Below, piece by piece: positions 29,588 through 39,002 of a DNA stretch of 64,000 nucleotides. Source of the DNA: Mycobacterium pinniadriaticum (GTDB taxonomy: Bacteria; Actinomycetota; Actinomycetes; Mycobacteriales; Mycobacteriaceae); contig NZ_JAPJDO010000005.1 in NCBI RefSeq assembly GCF_026242045.1, positions 1 through 64,000 of the forward strand. The letters are read 5' to 3'. Each line of letters begins with the position of its first letter. The first letter of the stretch is position 1. The position numbers and the translations under genes were made by a program. The notes under the pieces are model-generated. The model was given only the letters and a program-made list of their open reading frames with translations. It was not told where the DNA came from and did no database searches.

Positions 29588-30795
29588 GCCGCATCATCGT
29601 GGTCGGCATCGGAGCCGATGGTATGGCAGGGCTGGCGCCGGCGTCGAGCGCCGAATTGCGCAGGGCCACAGTCATTTACGGATCGCGGCGCCAGCTGGAC
29701 CTGCTGGACGAGTCGGTCACCGCCGAGCGCCGGGAGTGGGGCAAGCCGCTCATGGACACGGTGCGGACGCTGCGCGACTCGACCGCCGGCGACGCACACG
29801 TCGTCGCCAGCGGAGACCCGATGCTGCACGGCATCGGCGCCGCCATCATCCGAATGTGTGGCGCCTACCGGGTGACGGTGCTGCCGCACGTGTCGAGTGT
29901 GACGCTGGCGTGCGCGCGGCTGGGGTGGTCGGTCCAGGACACCGAAGTCATCAGCCTGATGACCGCGCAACCGCGCACGGCGGTGCGCCACGGTGGCACG
30001 GCGATCGTGCTGTCGACCGGGCGGGCCGCGCTGCGGGCGTTGGCGATCGCGCTCACCAACTCCGGGCGCGGCGACTCCGAACTCAGCGTGCTGCAGCAGC
30101 TCGGCGGCCCGGGCGAACGCCGCCACGACGCCATCGCACGGGACTGGGTTGACTCGGTGCCCGACGACATCGACGACCTGCACGTGATCGCCGTCCGCTA
30201 TCTGCCGGAGGGCAGAGTGTGGGGGCTGGCCGACGGCAGCTTCACCAGCGACGGACAACTCACCAAACAGCCCATCCGCCTGGCTACGCTTGCGGCGCTC
30301 GCGCCCCGGCCCGGCGGGCGACTCTGGGACGTCGGCGCCGGATCCGGCAGCATCTCCGTCGAGTGGTGCCGCGCCTGGCCCGGCTGCACCGCGGTGGCGT
30401 TCGAGCGCGACGAGAAACGAAAGACATTCATCGGGCTGAACGCGTCGGCACACGTCGTCGACATCGACGTGCACGGGGAAGCGCCGGAGGCATTCGGCGA
30501 CGCCAGGCTCAGCGACGGCGGTGTCGATGCAGTGCCCCGTCCGTCGGCGATTTTCATCGGTGGTGGCGTCACCCAACCCGGCATGCTGGAAGCGTGCTGG
30601 GAACACCTGCCCGTCGGGGGCCGGCTCGTCGCCAACGCCGTCACCGTTGAATCCGAAGCGCTTCTCGCCCAGTGGTATTCACGATTCGGCGGTGAACTGC
30701 GGCGATTCCAGCACTACCAGGGCGAACCGCTGGGCGCTTTCACCACCTGGCGTCCGGCATTGCCCGTCACCCAGTGGGTGGTGACCAAGCCGTGA
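29584..30795 (+). CDS. cobL: Precorrin-6Y C5,15-methyltransferase (decarboxylating) CobL
   Basis: CobL methylates C5 and C15 of precorrin-6B and decarboxylates the C12 acetate, giving precorrin-8. The 403-residue protein is a CbiE-CbiT fusion. The N-terminal tetrapyrrole methylase domain (to about 205) has VGIGADGMAGL and VASGDPMLHG. The C-terminal class I SAM domain has LWDVGAGSGSISVEW and IFIGGGV. The GTG start overlaps the SDR stop and the stop overlaps cobM, both as GTGA. Confidence 0.95.
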   Translation: MSRIIVVGIGADGMAGLAPASSAELRRATVIYGSRRQLDLLDESVTAERREWGKPLMDTVRTLRDSTAGDAHVVASGDPMLHGIGAAIIRMCGAYRVTVLPHVSSVTLACARLGWSVQDTEVISLMTAQPRTAVRHGGTAIVLSTGRAALRALAIALTNSGRGDSELSVLQQLGGPGERRHDAIARDWVDSVPDDIDDLHVIAVRYLPEGRVWGLADGSFTSDGQLTKQPIRLATLAALAPRPGGRLWDVGAGSGSISVEWCRAWPGCTAVAFERDEKRKTFIGLNASAHVVDIDVHGEAPEAFGDARLSDGGVDAVPRPSAIFIGGGVTQPGMLEACWEHLPVGGRLVANAVTVESEALLAQWYSRFGGELRRFQHYQGEPLGAFTTWRPALPVTQWVVTKP

Positions 30796-31547
30796 CGGTT
30801 TACTTCATCGGTGCCGGGCCCGGCGCGGCCGACCTGATCACCGTGCGCGGGCAGCGGCTCCTGCAACGCTGCCCGGTGTGCCTGTACGCGGGCTCGATCA
30901 TGCCGGACGACCTGTTGGCGCTGTGCCCGGCCGACGCCAAAGTGGTCGACACCGGCCCGCTCACGCTGGAGCAGATCATCACCGAGCTGGCCGACGCCGA
31001 TGCCGCCGGTCTCGACGTGGCCCGGCTGCACTCCGGTGACCCCTCGATCTACAGCGCGCTCGCCGAGCAGTGCCGCCAGCTCGACGCACTCGGCATCTCC
31101 TACGAGATCGTGCCCGGCGTGCCGTCTTTCGCGGCGGCCGCCGCGGTGCTCGGGCGGGAGCTCACCGTCCCCGGCGTGGCGCAGACGGTGACGCTGAGCC
31201 GGGTGGCGACCCTGTCGACGGCCATGCCCGACGGCGAGGACCTGACCACGCTGTCGAAGCCCGGTGCCACGCTGGTACTGCACCTGGCCGCGCACCGGAT
31301 CGACGCGATCGTGCTGCAGCTGATCGAGGGTGGCTACCGCGCGGATACTCCGGCCGCCGTTGTCGCGTTCGCCAGCTGGCCGCAGCAGGTCGTGCTGCGC
31401 GGCACACTGGCCGACATCGCGGCCAAGACGCACGCCGAAAAGATCACCAAGACCGCGGTGATCGTCGTCGGCGAGGTGCTCGCCGCCGAAGGGTTCACCG
31501 ACAGCTACCTGTATTCCTCGGGCCGAACCCGGGGGAGCCGGCACTGA
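30792..31547 (+). CDS. cobM: Precorrin-4 C11-methyltransferase CobM
   Basis: The 251-residue tetrapyrrole methylase methylates C11 of precorrin-4 with SAM. Visible motifs are YFIGAGPGAADLITVRG at the N-terminus, ARLHSGDPSIYSA, VPGVPSFAAAAA, TLSRVATLSTAMPDGEDL and the VIVVGEVLA strand near the C-terminus. It is the full length of the family. GTG start with a 4-base overlap with cobL; the stop overlaps the cobK ATG by one base (TGATG). Confidence 0.95.
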   Translation: MTVYFIGAGPGAADLITVRGQRLLQRCPVCLYAGSIMPDDLLALCPADAKVVDTGPLTLEQIITELADADAAGLDVARLHSGDPSIYSALAEQCRQLDALGISYEIVPGVPSFAAAAAVLGRELTVPGVAQTVTLSRVATLSTAMPDGEDLTTLSKPGATLVLHLAAHRIDAIVLQLIEGGYRADTPAAVVAFASWPQQVVLRGTLADIAAKTHAEKITKTAVIVVGEVLAAEGFTDSYLYSSGRTRGSRH

Positions 31548-32275
31548 TGCGCATCCTGCTGCTGGGTGGCACCGGGGAAGCTCGGGCGCTGGCCACGCGG
31601 TTGCACCCGGACTACGACATCGTCAGCTCGCTGGCCGGGCGGGTGCCCGATCCGGCGCTGCCGGTCGGCCCGGTCCGCATCGGCGGCTTCGGCGGCGTGA
31701 CCGGCCTGCGACAGTGGCTGGGCGACAACGAGATCGGCGCCGTCGTCGACGCCACCCACCCGTTCGCGGCGACCATGACCGCGCACGCCGCGCAGGTGTG
31801 CGCCGAAATCGACCTGCCACACCTGGTGCTGTCCCGTCCCGCCTGGGACCCGGCCGGCGCGGTGCTGGTGGATTCCGATGTCGAGGCCGCCCACGTCGTC
31901 GCCGACCAACACTATTCCCGGGTGTTCCTCACCACCGGACGCTCCGGGGTGCGCCCGTTCGCCGACAGCGACGCGTGGTTCCTGATCAGGGTGGTCACCC
32001 CGCCCGACGCCGACATGCTGCCGGTCCACCATGAGGTCCTGCTGTCGCGGGGGCCGTACGGCTACGACGACGAGCACACGCTGTTGCGGGACAACAGAAT
32101 CGACGTGCTGGTGACCAAGAACAGTGGGGGTCTGCTGACCGAGGCCAAGCTGCGGGCCGCGGCGGATCTGGGTGTCGCCGTGGTGATGATCGACCGGCCG
32201 CCGCTGCCCGCCGGAGTGGATGTGGTGGGCACCGTCGAGGAAGCCGCCGCCTGGGTTGCGGGCCTGGAGCAATAA
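31547..32275 (+). CDS. cobK: Precorrin-6A reductase CobK
   Basis: CobK reduces precorrin-6A to precorrin-6B with NADPH. The 242-residue protein starts MRILLLGGTGEARALATRL, the nucleotide-binding loop of the family. It contains VVDATHPFAATMTAHAAQVC, LTTGRSGVRPF and DVLVTKNSGGLLTEAKLRAA, all family landmarks. The ATG overlaps the cobM stop. This is the last gene of the operon; the convergent DUF222 gene ends 21 bp away, with no obvious terminator between. Confidence 0.95.
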   Translation: MRILLLGGTGEARALATRLHPDYDIVSSLAGRVPDPALPVGPVRIGGFGGVTGLRQWLGDNEIGAVVDATHPFAATMTAHAAQVCAEIDLPHLVLSRPAWDPAGAVLVDSDVEAAHVVADQHYSRVFLTTGRSGVRPFADSDAWFLIRVVTPPDADMLPVHHEVLLSRGPYGYDDEHTLLRDNRIDVLVTKNSGGLLTEAKLRAAADLGVAVVMIDRPPLPAGVDVVGTVEEAAAWVAGLEQ

Positions 32276-32296
32276 CGACGGGGCGGGTCTGCTGTC

Positions 32297-33649
32297 TCAT
32301 TCGTCGGAGCAGAGGAGCTCCTCGGGGTGATGGTAGTAGTTCACCCGGGTTTGTCCGCGATCGAGGTGCGGCGGTGGTATCCATTCGGTTTTGTTGTCTC
32401 TTCGGTGTTTTCGGGTGGTCCAGCCGGCGGGGCCGTCGTTGACCATGCGGTTGTCGCAGCCGCAGGCCAGGGTGAGTTCGTTGATGTCGGTATTGCCGCC
32501 GTGGGCGAAGTCGCGGGCCGCGTGGTGGACCTGGGATTGGTAGGCCGGTGCGGTGCAGTCCGGCTTGGTACATCCCTTGTCGAGGGCGTAGAGGGCGAGC
32601 CGTTGTCCGGGAGAGGCGGTACGGCGGGCACGCCCGTGGTACAGCTTGATCTCTTTCGGCGATTCGAACACCGTCAGGTAGGGGTGGGCGTGCGCGGCCA
32701 TCCGGATGACTGTCGGTATGGGCACGTAGCTGCCCCCGCCGGTATGGGCCAGCCCAGCAGCAGAGGTCAGCTCTTCGAGGGTAGTGGTGACCACGATGGT
32801 GACGGGTAGGCCATTGTGCTGACCGAGCTGCCCGGAGGAGAGCATGGCCATGCACACGGTCTTCAGTGCGTCGTGGGTGCGTTGTCCGGTAGATCGCAGG
32901 TCACCGCTGATCTGGTCTTCGGTGGGTGTGCCGTCCACGCACGGATTCTCGTCACCGGGGTTGCAGTAGCCGGGCGCGGCGAGCTTCGCGAAGATGGCGT
33001 CCAGGGCAGCCCGCAGTTCCGGGTCCACCCAGCCGGTGATCTTGCTCATGCCGTCGATTTGTTGTGGGCCGATGCTCACGCCGCGTTTGCGGGCCTGTTC
33101 GCGCTCGTCGTCGAGGTCGCCGTCCTGGTTGATCATGGCCATCAGCTGGTGGGCGAGTTTGCGCAGTCCTTCCGGGGTGAGACCGCCGGCCAGCCCGCCC
33201 AATTGCGCTTCGGCATGCTCGCGCGTTGCCGCATCGACGGATGCGGGCAGATGGTCCATGAATGACCGGATAACGGACACGTGGTCGATGCCGATTTCCC
33301 CGCGGGCTTGCGCCGCAGCAGTTGTGGGGAGTGCCGGTGGAAGTGCTTGTCCGGTGAGGGAATGTCGTGGCGCCAACTCGGCGGCCTCGGTCAGCCGCCG
33401 ACTGGCGTCGGCGCCGCTGATGCCGAGCCGGTGGGTGAGCACGGTGCGCCAGGACTTGGCGCCCACGTCGACCGGTGTGGTCTGTGCTTGCAGCTGTGTC
33501 AGGACGGTGTGTTCGACCGCGGGCAGTAGCCGGCGCAGCCGCTCCACCCGTTCGAGCACGGACAGTAGTTCGGGGGCGGCCATCGGATTCGCCGGTAATG
33601 CCACCACTTTGTCCCAGGCGGTCAGCACGTCCTCCAGCGCTTCCAACAT
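32297..33649 (-). CDS. 13E12-repeat family protein: DUF222 plus HNH endonuclease domain
   Basis: The 450-residue protein has an N-terminal DUF222 region (about 20-320). A C-terminal zinc-HNH domain follows: CTKPDCTAP, VHHAARDFAHGG (the His pair), then TDINELTLACGCDNR. These genes are multicopy in mycobacterial genomes (REP13E12) and are suspected to be mobile, though their reaction is unproven. It lies just downstream of cobIJ in the same direction, where M. tuberculosis has sigC and blaC. An SOS box ends 3 bases before its ATG, so LexA control is likely. No flanking repeats were found. Confidence 0.85.
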   Translation of the reverse strand: MLEALEDVLTAWDKVVALPANPMAAPELLSVLERVERLRRLLPAVEHTVLTQLQAQTTPVDVGAKSWRTVLTHRLGISGADASRRLTEAAELAPRHSLTGQALPPALPTTAAAQARGEIGIDHVSVIRSFMDHLPASVDAATREHAEAQLGGLAGGLTPEGLRKLAHQLMAMINQDGDLDDEREQARKRGVSIGPQQIDGMSKITGWVDPELRAALDAIFAKLAAPGYCNPGDENPCVDGTPTEDQISGDLRSTGQRTHDALKTVCMAMLSSGQLGQHNGLPVTIVVTTTLEELTSAAGLAHTGGGSYVPIPTVIRMAAHAHPYLTVFESPKEIKLYHGRARRTASPGQRLALYALDKGCTKPDCTAPAYQSQVHHAARDFAHGGNTDINELTLACGCDNRMVNDGPAGWTTRKHRRDNKTEWIPPPHLDRGQTRVNYYHHPEELLCSDE

Positions 33650-33652
33650 GGT

Positions 33653-33668
33653 TCGAACATTAGTTCGA
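33653..33668. promoter_or_regulatory. SOS box (LexA operator)
   Basis: TCGAACATTAGTTCGA is a perfect match to the mycobacterial LexA consensus TCGAAC-N4-GTTCGA. It lies 3 bp upstream of the DUF222/HNH start at 33649, where bound LexA would block transcription initiation. The gap from the start to the cobIJ stop (33650-33727) has no other notable element. Confidence 0.85.
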
Positions 33669-33727
33669 TATCATGACAGATCCGGTCGGATTGTGACTGC
33701 TGTGGCTAATGAGCCCAAAGAAATTTG

Positions 33728-35182
33728 TCAGGCCGGGTAGCGCCGCGGCGTGAACACCGTGTCGCCGTACCACTGCGTCTGTGACGAGCCGACGATCAGC
33801 AGGCAGCGCATGTCGACATCGGCGGGATCCAGGTCGCCCAACCGCACGACCTTCACCGATTCGCGCGGCCCGGCGACATCACGCCCGATCACCACCGGCG
33901 TGCCGGGTTCCCGGTGTTCCAGCAGCAGGTCGCGCATCGCGGCCACCTGCCAGGTGCGGCTCTTGGATGCCGGGTTGTAGATCGCCAGCACCAGGTCCGC
34001 CGCCGCGGCAGCCGACAGGCGGGCGGCGATGATGTCCCACGGTTTGAGCCGGTCGGACAACGAGAGCACCACGTAGTCGTGCCCCAGCGGTGCGCCGACC
34101 CGACTGGCGACGGCCTGGGCGGCCGTCATCGCCGGGATCACCCGCACCGCGACGCTCGGCCACTGCTTGGCCTCCTCGAGCACGGCGGTCGCCATCGCGA
34201 ACACGCCCGGATCGCCCGAGGACACCACCGCGACCGCGCGGCCCTGCTCGGCCAGCTCGCAGGCCAGCCGCGCCCGCGCGGGCTCGTCGGTGTTGTCGCT
34301 GGGGTGCCGCCGTTGCCCGGGCTGTGCGGGTACCCGGTCCAGGTACGGTCCGTAGCCGATCAGGTCGGTGGCCGCGGCCAGCTCGTGACGGCTCTGCGGC
34401 GTCATCCAGTCCACATCGCCCGGGCCGAGGCCGACGACGGCGACGCCGCCGACAGCGGGCTTCACCCGACCACCTCCGGGCAGGATCGCCAGCGAGAAGT
34501 ACGGGACCCCGTCGGCATCGACCTCGCCGGCCGGCAGTACCCGCTGCGCGTCGGTGCTGGCCCGCTCGACATAGAACGCGTCATCGAGGCGACCCGCCAT
34601 CGAAAGTGCTTCCCGCACATGGGGATAGGAGCGTCCCAGCTTGAGCACCACCGCCGCGTCGGCGTCGGTGAGGCGGCGGGCCAGCTCGCGCACTCCCATG
34701 GTGCCGGGCAATACCGAGAGCACCTCGTCGCCGGTGACCAGGGGAGTGGCGATCGCCGCCGACGCGGCGCTCACCGACGTGACGCCCGGAATGATGACCG
34801 CGCTGAAGCGTTCGGTGAGGCGGGTGTGCATGTGCATGTAGGAGCTGTAGAACAGCGGATCGCCCTCGGCCAGCAGCGCGACATCGCGCCCGGCATCCAG
34901 ATGGACGGCGATCCGCTCGGCCGACTCCCGGTAGAAGTCCTCCATCGCGCCGGCGTAGCCGCCGGGGTGTTCGGTGGTCTCGGTGGTCACCGGGTAGACC
35001 AGATGTTCCTCGATCTGGCCGGCCCGCAGATACGGCTCGGCGATGCGCCGGGCGATACTGCGACCGTGCCGCGCGCTGTGGTAGGCCACCACGTCGGCGG
35101 CGCCGACGATGCGGGCGGCCTTGACCGTCACCAGCTCCGGATCGCCGGGACCGAGGCCGACGCCGTAAAGCACGCCGGTCAT
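33728..35182 (-). CDS. cobIJ: Bifunctional precorrin-2 C20- / precorrin-3B C17-methyltransferase CobIJ
   Basis: Two tetrapyrrole methylase domains are fused in 484 residues. The CobI half (to about 235) has [35 protein letters not shown] and [13 protein letters not shown]. The CobJ half has [51 protein letters not shown] and [11 protein letters not shown]. It carries out the C20 methylation of precorrin-2 and the ring-contracting C17 methylation of precorrin-3B. The fusion is typical of mycobacteria. The start overlaps the cobH stop by 4 bases. Confidence 0.95.
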   Translation of the reverse strand: MTGVLYGVGLGPGDPELVTVKAARIVGAADVVAYHSARHGRSIARRIAEPYLRAGQIEEHLVYPVTTETTEHPGGYAGAMEDFYRESAERIAVHLDAGRDVALLAEGDPLFYSSYMHMHTRLTERFSAVIIPGVTSVSAASAAIATPLVTGDEVLSVLPGTMGVRELARRLTDADAAVVLKLGRSYPHVREALSMAGRLDDAFYVERASTDAQRVLPAGEVDADGVPYFSLAILPGGGRVKPAVGGVAVVGLGPGDVDWMTPQSRHELAAATDLIGYGPYLDRVPAQPGQRRHPSDNTDEPARARLACELAEQGRAVAVVSSGDPGVFAMATAVLEEAKQWPSVAVRVIPAMTAAQAVASRVGAPLGHDYVVLSLSDRLKPWDIIAARLSAAAAADLVLAIYNPASKSRTWQVAAMRDLLLEHREPGTPVVIGRDVAGPRESVKVVRLGDLDPADVDMRCLLIVGSSQTQWYGDTVFTPRRYPA

Positions 35183-35805
35183 TCCCGCTCACTCGCGATC
35201 GCGTTCACCGCGGCGGCGGCCATCGCACTGCCGCCCCGACGACCCGTCACCACCAAATACTCCATCCCGCGCGGCCGCTCGATCAGCTCCTGCTTGGATT
35301 GCGCGGAGCCGACGAATCCGACCGGCCCGCCGAGCACCGCCACCGGGCCGGGCACTCCGTCGTCGACGAGTTCCAGCAACCGGAACAACGCGGTCGGGGC
35401 ATTGCCGACGGCCACCACCGCCCCGGGCAGCCGATCAGCCCACAACTCCACACCGGCCGCCGACCGGGTGGTCTGCCGCCGCTGGGCCAGTTCGGCGGCC
35501 CGCGGATCGGCGACCAGCGACACCACCTCGTTGCCGGCGGGCAGCCGGGCGGCGGTGATTCCCGCGGCGACCATCGACGAGTCGCACAGGATCGGCGCCC
35601 CGGCCAGCAGGGCGGTGTGCGTCGCGGTCACCACACCGGGGGTGAAGGCCACGTGCTCGGCGACGTCGACCTGCCCACAGGTGTGGATCAGCCGGACGAC
35701 GACCCGCGCGACATCCTCGGGGAACGGCGTCAGGTCAGCTTCGGCGCGAATCGTCGCGAACGACTGCCGGTAGATCTCGGCGGCGTCGCGAATGTAGTCG
35801 AGCAC
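35179..35805 (-). CDS. cobH: Precorrin-8X methylmutase CobH
   Basis: CobH moves the C11 methyl group to C12, forming hydrogenobyrinate. The 208-residue protein carries [21 protein letters not shown], the catalytic His region IHTCGQVDV, the [10 protein letters not shown] strand, [13 protein letters not shown] and the [16 protein letters not shown] phosphate loop. It lies between cobG (4 bp upstream) and cobIJ (4-base overlap). Confidence 0.95.
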   Translation of the reverse strand: MLDYIRDAAEIYRQSFATIRAEADLTPFPEDVARVVVRLIHTCGQVDVAEHVAFTPGVVTATHTALLAGAPILCDSSMVAAGITAARLPAGNEVVSLVADPRAAELAQRRQTTRSAAGVELWADRLPGAVVAVGNAPTALFRLLELVDDGVPGPVAVLGGPVGFVGSAQSKQELIERPRGMEYLVVTGRRGGSAMAAAAVNAIASERE

Positions 35806-35809
35806 CCGA

Positions 35810-36943
35810 TCACCCTACGACCCCGGGTTTCCGCTCGTAGAACCCCTCTGCGGTCGCCACCAGCACCCGCCCGGCCGGGGGGCTGCCACACGCCCGTTCG
35901 CAGCCGACGTAATGCACATGGCCGCCGGCCGGCCCGTCCACGTCCCCGGTGGCAACCCGGGTCGCCTCGGCTCGCACGTCGGCCAGTGACTTGTCGCATC
36001 CGGGGCTGCCCACGCAGGCACTCACGTCCAGCCAGGGTGAGTTCTCGTCGAACACCAGCCCCATCGGGGCGAGGACCCGCAGCGACGTGTCGGCGACCGC
36101 CTCGGTCAGCTCGCAGATGAGCAAGGAACGCCACGGGGTGATGACCACCGGTGCGTCGATGGCGGCGACGAACTCGGCCTGCCTGGCCGCGAGCACGCCC
36201 AGGGGGATCGCCGCCCCCAGCGTGACCCGGCCGTCCTCCTGGGCGATCCAGCCGACCGGTGGGCGCGGCACCGGTGGGTAGGTCGCCCCGGCTGACGCGG
36301 TTGCCGGAAAATCCGAGACCAATGCCGACGGATCATTCAATTCGGCTATCCGCCAGGCCTTTCCACGGATCGTGACGAAGCGACGGGCGACCGTGGCCAG
36401 TGCCGTCACCACGTCACCCGGCGGGAGCCGGATCCCGGTGTCGCGACCGGCCAGCAGCAGCGTCACGCCCTCGTCGAGTACGTGCGCGCCCACGTCGGCA
36501 CCCAGGCCGGAGATGTCGCCGCGTCCGTCGTCGATGCCGAACAGGAACCGGCCGGGCAGCCGGGCCAGGTCCGGGTCGGCCTGGAGGGCGGCGTCGAGTT
36601 CGGCCACCCACGACCGTACGTCGGCCAATCCGCCGACCCGGCCGGACAGCGGGGAGGCGACGATGTTGCGCACCCGTTCGTGGGTCGGCGAGGGCAGTAG
36701 GCCGGCCGCGGCCACCGCCTCGGCGACCACTGCGGTATCCCGGACGGCACGCAGCTGCAGATTGCCCCGCGCGGTCAGCTCCAGGGTGCCGTTGCCGAAC
36801 TCGGTCGCGACATGCGCCAGCGCTTCGAGCTGCGCCGCGGTGATCATCCCGCCGGGCAACCGCACCCGGGCCAGCGCGCCGTCGGCGGCCTGGTGCACCT
36901 GCAGGGCACCCGGGCACGCGTCGTCGTCGCGCATTCGCTTCAC
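35810..36943 (-). CDS. cobG: Precorrin-3B synthase CobG
   Basis: CobG is the oxygen-dependent monooxygenase that makes precorrin-3B, which marks the aerobic corrin route. The 377-residue protein is of the nitrite/sulfite-reductase type, with two ferredoxin-like half domains (about 20-80 and 225-285). The cluster-binding [11 protein letters not shown] and [11 protein letters not shown] motifs supply four cysteines for 4Fe-4S. GTG 36943 ([12 protein letters not shown]) fits a -10 hexamer 6 bases upstream; ATG 36934 is an alternative. The frame stays open upstream, but that extension is non-homologous. Confidence 0.92.
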   Translation of the reverse strand: MKRMRDDDACPGALQVHQAADGALARVRLPGGMITAAQLEALAHVATEFGNGTLELTARGNLQLRAVRDTAVVAEAVAAAGLLPSPTHERVRNIVASPLSGRVGGLADVRSWVAELDAALQADPDLARLPGRFLFGIDDGRGDISGLGADVGAHVLDEGVTLLLAGRDTGIRLPPGDVVTALATVARRFVTIRGKAWRIAELNDPSALVSDFPATASAGATYPPVPRPPVGWIAQEDGRVTLGAAIPLGVLAARQAEFVAAIDAPVVITPWRSLLICELTEAVADTSLRVLAPMGLVFDENSPWLDVSACVGSPGCDKSLADVRAEATRVATGDVDGPAGGHVHYVGCERACGSPPAGRVLVATAEGFYERKPGVVG

Positions 36944-36949
36944 CGGTCC

Positions 36950-36955
36950 ACCGTA
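36950..36955 (-). promoter_or_regulatory. -10 hexamer of a leaderless cobG promoter
   Basis: TACGGT on the minus strand ends 6 bases before GTG 36943, with no Shine-Dalgarno sequence. It would drive cobG-cobH-cobIJ. Confidence 0.45.
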
Positions 36956-36973
36956 CGGGCGTATGTTCAGGCG

Positions 36974-37576
36974 ATGGCGAGGGCAGCCACACCGCGGGTG
37001 GGGATCATCGGCGCCGGGATGTCCGGCCTCGGCATGGCGATCAAGCTGCACGACGCCGGTATCGACTCGTTCGTCATCTACGAGAAGGCCGACGACGTCG
37101 GTGGAACCTGGCGGGACAACACCTATCCCGGCTTGCACCGCGACATCCCGTCACCGTTCTACGGCTACTCCTTCTTCCCGAACGCGGAGTGGTCGCGGAT
37201 GCTGCCGCCCGGCGGCGAGATCCAGGCGTACCTGTGCCGCGTCGCCGACGAGTGCGACGTGCTGGTCACCGCGACGGGGTTCCTGCGGGTGCCGCGCGTT
37301 CCCGATATTCCGGGTCAGTCGCTGGTTCCGGTCGCCGAGGACCAGGCCGATTGTGCGATGTGGTGGATCGAGCGGATCCGGGCCGGCCGGGTCGCCAGCG
37401 CCGCACCCACCGAAGCAGCCGCCGATGAGTACAACGAGGACATCAAAGCGGCTCTACCGCAAACGATCTGGGCCAGCGGGTGCAACAGCTGGTATATCTT
37501 CCCGTGGCATCCCGGCCGGCGCCGCGAGCTGTTGCGCGCGCCGGTGGTCACCGACTTCGAGGTTCGCACCGCGTAG
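36974..37576 (+). pseudogene. Decayed flavin-containing (Baeyer-Villiger-type) monooxygenase
   Basis: The 200-residue product keeps separate pieces of a roughly 490-residue class B monooxygenase. These are the FAD loop VGIIGAGMSGLGMAIKL, VGGTWRDNTYPGLHRDIPS, PPGGEIQAYL, then directly VLVTATGFLRVPRVPDIPG, and at the end LPQTIWASGCNSWYIFPW. The stretches that normally lie between, including the NADP-binding GxGxxG and the FxGxxxHxxxW fingerprint, are missing. The remaining frame is uninterrupted, so decay has occurred by in-frame deletions or repeated deletion and repair. A functional enzyme is very unlikely. A TATGTT -10 lies 6 bases before the ATG. Confidence 0.75.
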
Positions 37577-37587
37577 GCGGTTCACGG

Positions 37588-38529
37588 ATGCCCGAGACCA
37601 GGCGAGCCAAAGTGCGGGTGGCCGCACTGGTCGCGCTGGTGCTGCTGCTGGGGATAGCGCTGCGTGGACGTCTGCCCGGCGGACAGCCCGCCGAGCGCGA
37701 ACAACCGGCCGGCGGCACGGCGGGCCTGCTGGGGCTACTGGCCTTGGTGACGGCCTGCGTGCTCGTCATCATCGTGTCGATCGTGACGTCGCTGCGCGAC
37801 CCACAACGGGCCAGGCCGGCCGCTCGCCGTGACCTCCCCGGCGGTGGCGGCAGCGGGGATCGGCGCAACTGGCGCTTCCTGCTGATCGTCCTCGCCGTGA
37901 TCCTGGCCTGGCTGCTGGTCGCCGCGCTGCTCGCCCGCATGCGGCTGCCGCAGTTTCGGGGCGCGCCGCCACCGTCCGGCTCGGCGCCGCCCGACCACAG
38001 CACCGCCCCGCATCCAGCGGCGCCGCGGCCCAACGCCGGTGACAGTCCCTCCTGGGTCTTCTGGTACCTGGTGTCCGCCATGGCGGTGCTGACGGTCGTC
38101 GCCGTCATCGGAATGGTCGTGCAGCGGATACGCGGCCGCCATCCGGAGTCGGCTTCGCCCGTCGGCGCGGACTCCGGAGCCGAACCACTGCCGGCGGGTC
38201 CGGGATCGCTGGCCCTGGCCGCCGAACGCGGTCTGGCCGAGGTCGGTGATCTCAGCCGTGAACCACGAGAGGCCATCATCGCGTGCTACGCGGCGATGGA
38301 ACACGCGCTGGCCCGCGCGCCGGGCGCTGCGCCGCAGGAGTCGGACACCCCATCGGAGGTACTGGCCCGCGCGGTCGAGCACGAAGCGATCCACGCCGGC
38401 AGCGCAACCGAACTCGTCACTCTGTTCGCCGAAGCCCGGTTCAGCACCCACGTGATGAACGAGGGGCATCGGGAAGCCGCCGAACGAGCTCTTCGCCTCG
38501 TCCTCGGCGAGCTGCGGAGCCCGGTGTGA
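37588..38529 (+). CDS. DUF4129 membrane protein, first gene of a MoxR operon (Rv3166c-like)
   Basis: The 313-residue protein has a signal-like first helix (VAALVALVLLLGIAL), further transmembrane helices near residues 46-68, 94-114 and 153-175, and a Pro/Ala-rich loop. A cytoplasmic DUF4129-like domain (ACYAAMEHALARAPG to LRLVLGELRSPV) follows. It starts the five-gene, overlapping cassette matching Rv3166c-Rv3162c in order and sizes. DUF4129 proteins usually accompany MoxR ATPases, transglutaminase-like proteins and DUF58 proteins. Its role is unknown. The start overlap with the next gene is GTGA. Confidence 0.82.
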   Translation: MPETRRAKVRVAALVALVLLLGIALRGRLPGGQPAEREQPAGGTAGLLGLLALVTACVLVIIVSIVTSLRDPQRARPAARRDLPGGGGSGDRRNWRFLLIVLAVILAWLLVAALLARMRLPQFRGAPPPSGSAPPDHSTAPHPAAPRPNAGDSPSWVFWYLVSAMAVLTVVAVIGMVVQRIRGRHPESASPVGADSGAEPLPAGPGSLALAAERGLAEVGDLSREPREAIIACYAAMEHALARAPGAAPQESDTPSEVLARAVEHEAIHAGSATELVTLFAEARFSTHVMNEGHREAAERALRLVLGELRSPV

Positions 38530-39002
38530 TCCGGCTGGCGGTCGGGGGGCTCTTCCTGGTCGCGGGCGCCGAAGTGCTGGCGATGGTGCTGGCCCCCGGT
38601 CGGTGGGTCCTGCCGATCGCCGGCCTGGCGGCCGCGGTGTTCCTGCTCGCCGCCCGCCTGAGTTTCACCGCGGCGCAGCCTCGTCGGATCGCCGAACCGG
38701 TCGCCGACGACCCCGCCGAAGCGTTGTGGCGCTGGAGGTCTCGCACCGAGTCGACGATTCAATGGGCGGACGCCACCCGGGGTGACTGGGACCGGCACCT
38801 GCGGCCCCGGCTGGCGCGTGAGTTCGTGCTCGCCACCCGTCAGCGAGATCCGGCGGCGCTGCATGCGACCGGGCGCATCGTGTTCGGGGACGACCTGTGG
38901 GGCTGGGTGGACCCGAACAACGTGGCCCGCGGCCGCGGCCGCGAACCCGGCCCCGGGTACGCCACGCTCGAGGAGATTCTGCGACGGATGGAAGAGCTAT
39001 GA
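38526..39002 (+). CDS. Membrane protein of the MoxR operon (Rv3165c-like)
   Basis: The 158-residue protein has two adjacent N-terminal transmembrane helices (residues about 4-21 and 26-45). A cytoplasmic region follows, with ALWRWRSRTESTIQWADATRGDWDRHLRPRLAREF, a pattern found in small MoxR-operon proteins. It ends ATLEEILRRMEEL. GTG 38526 overlaps the preceding stop and its own stop overlaps the moxR ATG. No enzymatic motif is present. Confidence 0.78.
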   Translation: MIRLAVGGLFLVAGAEVLAMVLAPGRWVLPIAGLAAAVFLLAARLSFTAAQPRRIAEPVADDPAEALWRWRSRTESTIQWADATRGDWDRHLRPRLAREFVLATRQRDPAALHATGRIVFGDDLWGWVDPNNVARGRGREPGPGYATLEEILRRMEEL

